Positions 1 through 4,680 of a DNA stretch of 6,551 nt are shown here, piece by piece. Source of the stretch: an uncultured Bacteroidota bacterium (GTDB taxonomy: Bacteria; Bacteroidota; Bacteroidia; Chitinophagales; Chitinophagaceae). The position numbers and the translations under genes were made by a program. The DNA lies in contig CAIWKU010000136.1 in the NCBI GenBank assembly GCA_903913355.1, positions 1 to 6,551 of the forward strand. Reading direction: 5' to 3'. Every line of letters starts with the position of its first letter. Position 1 is the first letter of the stretch. Under the pieces are notes generated by a model. That model worked only from the letters and a program-made list of their open reading frames with translations, was not told the origin of the DNA and searched no databases.

Positions 1-395
1 AGCATCTCCCCTTTCTGCTTCAATAGTTTGGATAGTTTGGAACGCCCATCCACTTTCTTTTCTTTATAACTAACCACAAACACGGTTGATGGAAGCGGGT
101 TTTCAATATAGCCTTCCAGTTTTTCAATATCCCGCATTTGCTGGGCTTCCTTCAATAATACCACTTGTCGCTCTGCAAACATTGGGTATCGCATGCATGC
201 ATTTACTACCGATGCCCAATCCGCATCTTTTCCATAAAAAACAGTCAGGTTAAATCCCGACTCGGCTTCTGTCAATATTTTATGTTCGGCATACTCAATC
301 ACCTGGTCAATAAAGAAGCTTTCTTCCCCTTCAAGCCAGTAAATGGGCTTAAAGCTCCCTTTCTTCCATTCGCCTATGATCTTTTCTGCAGACAT
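1..395 (-). CDS. holA: DNA polymerase III delta subunit, 5' part (runs off left edge)
   Basis: The minus strand encodes 131 codons from an ATG at 395-393 down to the window edge, so this is the N-terminal third to half of the protein. The reading begins MSAEKIIGEWKKG. It shows the usual N-terminal pattern of HolA: a KPIYWLEGEESFFID segment at residues 16-30 (the degenerate Walker-A position of the delta AAA+ fold), then YPMFAERQVVLLKEA at about 70-84 (PlFs-x-RrlVvv in the family), then STVFVVSYKEKKVDGRSKL at 103-121 (the conserved 'KKxDxRsKL' stretch). Delta is the clamp-loader subunit that opens the beta sliding clamp during replication. The gene lies 92 bp downstream of the exonuclease gene on the same strand, so co-transcription is possible. 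The gap holds no convincing exact TAnnTTTG box, no Shine-Dalgarno and no terminator. The delta assignment rests on motif order; the C-terminal clamp-loader collar domain is not in the window. Confidence 0.88.
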   Translation of the reverse strand, partial: MSAEKIIGEWKKGSFKPIYWLEGEESFFIDQVIEYAEHKILTEAESGFNLTVFYGKDADWASVVNACMRYPMFAERQVVLLKEAQQMRDIEKLEGYIENPLPSTVFVVSYKEKKVDGRSKLSKLLKQKGEM

Positions 396-487
396 GGTTG
401 CAAAGATGTAGGACAAACCACGAATCACGAAAAAATGATGCAAAAACTTGTAAACAGGATTTACCAATGCAAATAATAGGGCAAAAA

Positions 488-1204
488 TTAGACGATCTGA
501 ATCCTGTTTTCAGTTAGCAAGGGTAGGTTTTGAAAACGGAGAATGATATTGGCCGTAACCACTACATCGCGCTGGCAATAAGATACGATTCGGGGCAGAT
601 CTTTTTCTTTGTAATATACATCCTGCACCCTACTCCCGTCAATATCCGATTTAGAACTGGGTATATCTAATACATTAGCCAAAAGGTGCAAGGATACATA
701 GTTCTTATTATCGCCAAATTTCCACCAGCTAAGGGTATCAAACATCCTGACTTCCCATGGTTTTTTATCATGCAATTGAAGGTAATCGGGCAAAGGTAGC
801 TGGTTGATCAGCAGTCTGCGGCATATATAGGGAATATCAAATTCTCTAATATTATGTCCGCCAAATTGAAAATGCCGGTGGTGCAGATACATTTTATCGC
901 ATAAATCCGTAAAACTCCTTAGTATTTCTACCTCATCATCGCCTGCAATACTTTTGATTTTAAGGCATAGAGACTTGTCTTCTCCCTCATAAAAATAGGC
1001 CGTGGAAATGCAAATAATTTTCCCGAATTCAGCCAGAATACCCGCTTTTCTGCGATAGGACTCCTCAGGTCTGGCATCTTCTGGCACGGTTTTAGATATT
1101 TTATCCAGAAACAGGGTTTGCCAGTTGGAATCGAGGTCAGTAAAGGACTCCAGCTCCGGAACTGTTTCAATATCCAATAACAATAGATCTGTTAACGTAC
1201 CCAT
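488..1204 (-). CDS. DEDDy 3'-5' exonuclease, PolB-exonuclease-related family
   Basis: This complete 238-residue protein has the RNase H-like exonuclease fold. The three Exo motifs are visible. Exo I is LLLDIETVP with D11 and E13. Exo II is GGHNIREFDIPYI with N118 and D123. Exo III is YCQRDVVVT with Y209 and D213, the Y-x3-D spacing of the DEDDy class. The four acidic residues D11, E13, D123 and D213 are expected to hold two metal ions for hydrolysis of nucleotides from a 3' end. The IDGSRVQDVYY stretch at about 188-198, just before Exo III, is typical of the 'predicted 3'-5' exonuclease related to the exonuclease domain of PolB' family (PF10108, recalled and not searched). There is no polymerase domain; the protein is a stand-alone nuclease. 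Its substrate (DNA proofreading, repair or RNA) is not known from sequence. It is transcribed divergently from the coiled-coil gene (37-bp gap) and lies upstream of holA on the same strand, which suggests a DNA-maintenance role by context only. Confidence 0.87.
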   Translation of the reverse strand: MGTLTDLLLLDIETVPELESFTDLDSNWQTLFLDKISKTVPEDARPEESYRRKAGILAEFGKIICISTAYFYEGEDKSLCLKIKSIAGDDEVEILRSFTDLCDKMYLHHRHFQFGGHNIREFDIPYICRRLLINQLPLPDYLQLHDKKPWEVRMFDTLSWWKFGDNKNYVSLHLLANVLDIPSSKSDIDGSRVQDVYYKEKDLPRIVSYCQRDVVVTANIILRFQNLPLLTENRIQIV

Positions 1205-1211
1205 ATTTTAT

Positions 1212-1219
1212 TATTTTTG
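1212..1219 (+). promoter_or_regulatory. Bacteroidota -7 box for the coiled-coil gene
   Basis: TATTTTTG is an exact match to the Bacteroidota sigma-A -7 consensus TAnnTTTG. It lies 22 bases before the ATG at 1242, leaving a short leader. No clear TTG is seen at the expected -33 spacing, which would fall inside the first codons of the divergent exonuclease gene, so the match is half a promoter. On the opposite strand, positions 1237-1230 read TAAGTTTT (one mismatch to the consensus), 25 bases before the exonuclease ATG. This could serve that gene but also lacks a -33 partner. The 37-bp gap is AT-rich, so chance matches are possible. Confidence 0.45.
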
Positions 1220-1241
1220 ATTACCCCTTAAAACTTAACAC

Positions 1242-2225
1242 ATGAGCCAGAGTCCATCCAGCTATCCCAATACACCCGAACAAAAAGATAACCGTAAACT
1301 AATATACGGAATCCTGATTGTAGCCTTGATTGGTGCATGGGCGTATATTTTCTATGACAAAAGCAAGACACATGAAACGGTTACCCAATTGCAAACCAAG
1401 ATTGTTACTGTGGATAGTGCCAGAAATTCCATACAACAGGAATTCCTGACTGTCTCTGCAAAGGCAGATTCCTTAACACAAAATAATATCCAGTTACAGG
1501 GTACCCTGGCAGATAAAAATTCAGCCATTCAAAAACTGAAAGGTGAGATTGGCAGCATCCTGAAAAAGAAAAATGCGAGTGATGCAGAACTGGCCCAGGC
1601 AAAACAGATGATCGGCGAATTGAATGGAAAAGTAGATGGCCTGTTTGCAGAAATCGAACAATTAAAAGGTGAGAACAAACAGCTTACGGCAGATAAACAA
1701 CAACTGACCACTGAAAAAACACAGCTGACTACCGATAAGCAAAACCTGGAACAGAACCTCAATACCACGAAAACAGAAAAGAAACAGTTAGAAGATAAAG
1801 TGGATGTAGCTTCTACCCTGCATGCCTCTAATATTGGTATTACCGCTTTGAAAGTAAAAAACAGCGGTTCTGAAAAGGAAACCAGCACTGCAAAAAGAGC
1901 AGATCTGATCCGTATCTCATTCAACCTGGATGAGAACAGGGTTACGCCTACAGGAACCAAGGATATTTATGTGGTAGTCACTTCTCCTGATGGTAAAATC
2001 ATCAGCGATGGCAATGCTAATTTTATAACCCGTGAAGATGGCAGCAAGGCATTTACCAGTAAAGTAAGCGTGAACTATGAACAAGGAAAAATCATCCCGG
2101 TTAGTTTCGATTGGAAACAGAATGAGCGCTTTAAAGAAGGCAGCTATAAGATTGAAATCTATAATAACGGATTTAAAATCGGTCAGGGTGTAAAAACCTT
2201 GAAAAAAGGCGGATTATTTAGTTAA
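1242..2225 (+). CDS. Membrane-anchored coiled-coil protein with Ig-like C-terminal domain, function unknown
   Basis: This 327-residue protein is not one I recognise by name. Residues 1-19 are polar (MSQSPSSYPNTPEQKDNRK). Residues about 20-38 (LIYGILIVALIGAWAYIFY) form one membrane segment followed by DKSK. With no cleavage motif it is probably a single-pass anchor. Residues about 44-188 are a long Gln/Lys/Thr-rich coiled coil, ending in near-perfect heptads of the form xQLTT(D/E)K. Residues about 195-327 are different: alternating hydrophobic residues, DIYVVVTSPDGKII, then FKEGSYKIEIYNNGFKIG, which looks like a beta-sandwich or Ig-like module. Positive charge lies on both sides of the membrane segment, so topology is ambiguous; most of the protein could sit in the periplasm. 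The ATG at 1242 fits the -7 box and short leader. A strong terminator follows, so it is probably monocistronic. Resemblance to SMC-type or chromosome-segregation proteins would come only from the coiled coil and should not be read as function. Confidence 0.85.
   Translation: MSQSPSSYPNTPEQKDNRKLIYGILIVALIGAWAYIFYDKSKTHETVTQLQTKIVTVDSARNSIQQEFLTVSAKADSLTQNNIQLQGTLADKNSAIQKLKGEIGSILKKKNASDAELAQAKQMIGELNGKVDGLFAEIEQLKGENKQLTADKQQLTTEKTQLTTDKQNLEQNLNTTKTEKKQLEDKVDVASTLHASNIGITALKVKNSGSEKETSTAKRADLIRISFNLDENRVTPTGTKDIYVVVTSPDGKIISDGNANFITREDGSKAFTSKVSVNYEQGKIIPVSFDWKQNERFKEGSYKIEIYNNGFKIGQGVKTLKKGGLFS
1677..1739 (+). repeat. Three tandem 21-base in-frame units encoding coiled-coil heptads
   Basis: Three consecutive 21-base units at 1677-1697, 1698-1718 and 1719-1739 encode KQLTADK, QQLTTEK and TQLTTDK. 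The pattern decays into QNLEQNL, NTTKTEK and KQLEDKV (up to residue 187). The protein repeat is much tighter than the DNA repeat: codons differ between units (for example CTT/CTG and ACG/ACC/ACT for the same positions). It is therefore either an old duplication or selected heptad regularity, and not a recent slippage tract. Confidence 0.7.
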
Positions 2226-2247
2226 TATTTTTGCATATGCTTCAGCA

Positions 2248-2277
2248 AAAGGTCTCCTGAATGGGGACCTTTTTTTT
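2248..2277 (+). terminator. Intrinsic terminator after the coiled-coil gene
   Basis: Left arm AAAGGTCTCC (2248-2257), 5-base loop TGAAT (2258-2262), right arm GGGGACCTTT (2263-2272). This gives a 10-bp stem with one G-T wobble, continuing into a run of eight T (2270-2277). It starts 22 bases after the stop codon at 2223-2225. Only four A precede the stem on the other side, so it is directed at plus-strand transcription. It separates the coiled-coil gene from the histidine kinase gene. Confidence 0.9.
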
Positions 2278-2346
2278 GTAGTGAAGGATCCATCAAATAA
2301 ACCATTGTACTTCTACAGTATCCCTGAATTGTTCTATTTTAGTTGT

Positions 2347-3525
2347 ATGATACCCCATTGGCTTAACTGGAAAATGATCTTATTGGTAATAGCCCTGTTT
2401 TTAGTGAGTGGAACCATTTTTTATTCTCAGTATGTTTCCGGAAAAATTGCCAGGGAAGAAAGAAAGAATGTAGAAGCCTGGGTTGAAGCGCAGCGAACCA
2501 TACTCAATTCATCAGACAGCGCAAGTATTAACCTGGCCACTAAAATTTCCACCGAAAATACCCAGATCCCAATCATTGAAACGAATGAAAAAGATAGTAT
2601 TACCGGTAACTATGTAAATCTTGACAGTAGTCTTGTACACAACCAGAAAGATTACCTGAATAGGAAATTGCATGAAATGAAAAATTACCAGGCTAAACCT
2701 ATTGTATTGGTTATCCGGGATCATCCTTATACAGCAAACAAATATTATTATGGGGAAAGCAAATTATTGAAAGAAGCCAGGCTTTATCCCATTGTACAAT
2801 TGTTTATTGTGGCCTTATTTATTGCGATTACGATCATGGCTTTGCAAACTACTTACCGAAGTGAGCAAAACCAGCTCTGGGCGTCTATGGCCAAAGAAAC
2901 CGCACACCAATTGGGCACGCCGGTATCCAGTTTACAGGGTTGGCTGGAAATTTTAAAAGAACAGCCGGTAAATGCTCCTATCCTGCCAGAAATAGCGAAA
3001 GATATTAATCGTTTATTATTGATCACGGACAGGTTTGGAAAGATTGGCAGTCAACCCAAATTAGAATGGCGCATTCCTTCAGAACAAATTCAACAGGTGC
3101 TGGAATATATGAAAAAAAGAACGGGGGGAGATGTTGAGATCCTGTTTGAAGATGCTTTTATAAAGAATATACACACTTTACTCTCGCCTCCTTTATTTGA
3201 CTGGGTATTTGAAAACCTAATTAAAAATGCACTAGATGCAATTGAGGGAAACGGGATCATTCGGATTACAGCAGTGGCCAATGAAAATAATCTGTTGATA
3301 GATGTAACCGATACAGGCAAGGGCATTGCAAAGAATCACCTGGATGATGTTTTCAGACCAGGATATACCACGAAAAAAAGGGGATGGGGGTTAGGGCTTA
3401 CGCTCAGTAAAAGGGTCATTGAGCAGTATCACAAAGGGAAACTCTTTGTAAAATGGAGTGAGCAGGGAAAAGGTACTACTTTCCGGATTATTCTGCCTCT
3501 TCGGCAAAACCCGGACTTAATGTAG
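2347..3525 (+). CDS. Sensor histidine kinase, orphan, AHQLGTP type
   Basis: This is a membrane histidine kinase of 392 residues from the ATG at 2347. The frame is also open back to a GTG at 2281, but that codon is three bases after the terminator T-run, and the extra 22 residues lie before an otherwise normal short N-terminus, so 2347 is preferred. Residue numbers here count from 2347. TM1 is about 10-29 (MILLVIALFLVSGTIFYS) and TM2 about 147-167. They enclose a roughly 115-residue extracytoplasmic sensor region that I cannot assign to a family. The H-box is KETAHQLGTPVSSL with phosphoacceptor H187. The ATPase has an N-box (ENLIKNALDAI, N294), G1 box (DTGKGI, D322), F-box (VFRPGYTTK), G2 box (RGWGLGL, about 345-351) and G3 (GKGTTF), all intact, so the kinase should be active. 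No HAMP or PAS domain is evident; TM2 runs almost directly into the H-box helix. No response regulator is within the window. The last 38 bases overlap the convergent small gene. No Shine-Dalgarno is seen. TATTTTAG at 2335-2342 resembles a -7 box but is too close to the ATG to be assigned. Confidence 0.92.
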   Translation: MIPHWLNWKMILLVIALFLVSGTIFYSQYVSGKIAREERKNVEAWVEAQRTILNSSDSASINLATKISTENTQIPIIETNEKDSITGNYVNLDSSLVHNQKDYLNRKLHEMKNYQAKPIVLVIRDHPYTANKYYYGESKLLKEARLYPIVQLFIVALFIAITIMALQTTYRSEQNQLWASMAKETAHQLGTPVSSLQGWLEILKEQPVNAPILPEIAKDINRLLLITDRFGKIGSQPKLEWRIPSEQIQQVLEYMKKRTGGDVEILFEDAFIKNIHTLLSPPLFDWVFENLIKNALDAIEGNGIIRITAVANENNLLIDVTDTGKGIAKNHLDDVFRPGYTTKKRGWGLGLTLSKRVIEQYHKGKLFVKWSEQGKGTTFRIILPLRQNPDLM

Positions 3526-3790
3526 CCTGCATACCAAAACAATTTAACGCTGCATACCATTGATGAATCGACTGGGTGGTAGCTGTTTCAACATACAGGT
3601 TGGCTTCACTGCAGAGATTCAGGAACTCTGTTTCCACCGTAGTCATTTCATGGTTACTGGCTGACTGTCCCAATTGACGGATACAACTATGCATTCTTGA
3701 TAATTTCTCATCCGAGAGATGATCGAATGCGTGTTGCTGCATCAATTGCCCGGCAGCATTCACCAGCATTTGGTAAGATGTTGTTTTCAT
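3488..3790 (-). CDS. Small helical protein of unknown function
   Basis: A 100-residue protein starting MKTTSYQMLVNAAGQLMQQH at the ATG 3790-3788. The frame is open upstream to a TTG at 3829, but the ATG is favoured because the extra 13 residues would need a rare start and lie in an AT-rich intergenic region. The protein is soluble, has no signal peptide or membrane segment, and looks mostly helical: amphipathic stretches at about 5-20, 25-42 and 49-62, with Cys at 35, 60 and 84. It contains many Gln, His and Met residues and ends in an acidic tail (FAEEAE). I do not recognise a family. Its 3' end overlaps the kinase gene by 38 bases, tail to tail. The overlapping stretch is constrained by the kinase C-terminus on the other strand. 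No clear promoter was found. A real gene is likely from its amino acid make-up and isolation in an otherwise empty stretch, but it is the least certain CDS here. Confidence 0.6.
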   Translation of the reverse strand: MKTTSYQMLVNAAGQLMQQHAFDHLSDEKLSRMHSCIRQLGQSASNHEMTTVETEFLNLCSEANLYVETATTQSIHQWYAALNCFGMQATLSPGFAEEAE

Positions 3791-3912
3791 AACGATTGGT
3801 TTTACATGAGCAATTACGTTATAAGACAACAGAAAGCTTGCAAATGTTGATTAGGAAATTGTTAATGGATTTTTTTGGTGGATAAGCTGGGGAAAAAAGC
3901 TGTGATACGTTA

Positions 3913-3963
3913 TAAGTTGTAAGTAATAAATAGTGGGTTGCCCGGCTTATTACTTACAACTTA
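3913..3963. repeat. Perfect 17-bp inverted repeat in intergenic DNA
   Basis: The arms are TAAGTTGTAAGTAATAA (3913-3929) and TTATTACTTACAACTTA (3947-3963), exact complements, around a 17-base spacer that itself can pair GGG (3935-3937) with CCC (3941-3943). The element begins seven bases beyond the stop codon of the GIN-domain gene on the minus strand. It therefore sits where a terminator would, but on neither strand does a T-run follow directly; on the minus strand a run of six T appears only about 15 bases further on. It may be a 3'-end mRNA-stabilising hairpin, an atypical terminator or a copy of a dispersed intergenic palindrome. The AT-rich arms with a GC-rich loop are unlike a classic intrinsic terminator. 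Confidence 0.85.
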
Positions 3964-3970
3964 CTTCTTA

Positions 3971-4627
3971 TCAGCTCTGGCGTTTTACGGAGCCTCCGCT
4001 GTTTACATTGATATCCCTGATCAGGCCATCGCCTTTGAAGCGAATAAAGCCGCCGCTATTGGCTTTGGCGGAAATTTCTTTGGATACGGAGATTTGGATA
4101 CCTGCACCACTGCTGGTTTCGGCATAGCAATTGGCTGCGTTTAAAGAGTAGCCACGGAACTGGGCACCACTGCTTCCATCAATTTTTAAATCGTCTACGG
4201 ATCCTGTCAAAGTGATATTGGCACCGCTATTTAGTTTTGCAGTTAACTTTTCAAATTTCAAATCAGTACCTGTTACTGAGCCGCCACTGGTAGCTTTCAC
4301 GGCATCCAGGTTTGTATAGGATACATATACTTTTACTTTCCAGTTTTTCCACTGGTTCCAGAATTTCCAATCACCGGCGCGGGATATTTTCAGTACCCCA
4401 TTCTCCACAACTGTTTTTATCTCATATAAATAATCCTTATTCCCCACCCCTACCGCAAGTTCTTCTTTATCTCCTTTACTAATAATGACTTCAATACCTG
4501 AAGAAGTTTCAATGGCATGAAAATCATGCACTGGGCGCTTTTCAACATTATCATCATACACAACTTTCTGGGCCATGGCAGAACCCATACAAATAAGCAT
4601 CGCAAATAATATAGCAGTCTTTTTCAT
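3971..4627 (-). CDS. Secreted GIN/DUF2807 head-domain protein
   Basis: This 218-residue protein begins with a signal peptide (MKKTAILFAMLICMGSAMAQ, likely cut after A19 or Q20), so it is exported. There is no lipobox Cys at the cleavage position. The mature part starts KVVYDDNVEKRPVHDFHAIE and has the VxDFxAIxxSSGIEVxIxxGD pattern (33-53) of the GIN domain (PF10988, recalled), common in Bacteroidota and described as a putative adhesin head domain. From residue 113 the sequence has short turns at near-regular spacing: TSGGS 113, NSGAN 133, SSGAQ 152, SSGAG 172, NSGGF 191, NSGGS 209. This suggests stacked beta rungs about 19-20 residues long. Residues 87-96 hold four Trp at exact three-residue spacing (W87, W90, W93, W96). 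Function in this family is not established; adhesin is a family label. It lies 53 bp downstream of glgB on the same strand, with a hairpin between. The ATG at 4627-4625 fits the signal peptide. Confidence 0.87.
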   Translation of the reverse strand: MKKTAILFAMLICMGSAMAQKVVYDDNVEKRPVHDFHAIETSSGIEVIISKGDKEELAVGVGNKDYLYEIKTVVENGVLKISRAGDWKFWNQWKNWKVKVYVSYTNLDAVKATSGGSVTGTDLKFEKLTAKLNSGANITLTGSVDDLKIDGSSGAQFRGYSLNAANCYAETSSGAGIQISVSKEISAKANSGGFIRFKGDGLIRDINVNSGGSVKRQS

Positions 4628-4639
4628 ACTTTTTTTCTG

Positions 4640-4661
4640 TGAAACGGTTAATCCCGTTTCA
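4640..4661. other. 8-bp hairpin between glgB and the GIN gene
   Basis: TGAAACGG (4640-4647), 6-base loop (4648-4653), CCGTTTCA (4654-4661). It lies in the 53-bp gap between the glgB stop and the GIN start, so on the minus strand it falls in the 5' leader of the GIN gene, 12 bases before the ATG. On that strand it is followed by CAG and an A-run, not a T-run, so it is not a standard terminator for glgB. It could be an operator, a processing site or a weak leader structure. Confidence 0.6.
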
Positions 4662-4680
4662 TGTTACAGTTTTTAAAAAA

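Noticed and set aside
165..476. Plus-strand open frame of 103 codons
   Set aside because: It runs antisense to holA, whose protein sequence shows clear delta-subunit motifs, and its own translation has no domain-like pattern.
1529..1960. Minus-strand open frame of 143 codons, rich in Ser, Cys and Phe
   Set aside because: It is antisense to the coiled-coil region; its Ser/Cys/Phe content is the mirror of the Lys/Gln/Thr codons of the real gene.
3791..3829. TTG-initiated 13-residue extension of the small protein
   Set aside because: It needs a rare start codon and has no supporting signal, while an ATG at 3790 gives a compact protein.
3913..3963. Inverted repeat as insertion-sequence ends or a CRISPR unit
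   Set aside because: The arms are only 17 bases apart, there is no transposase between them, no target-site duplication and no second repeat unit.
3791..3970. Possible small RNA or riboswitch in the stretch with the palindrome
   Set aside because: Apart from one inverted repeat and one direct repeat I see no conserved riboswitch core, no promoter match and no T-run terminator.
3933..4144. Two overlapping plus-strand frames across the GIN gene 3' end
   Set aside because: They are antisense to the SG-turn region; the Gly/Ala-rich translation mirrors that repeat.
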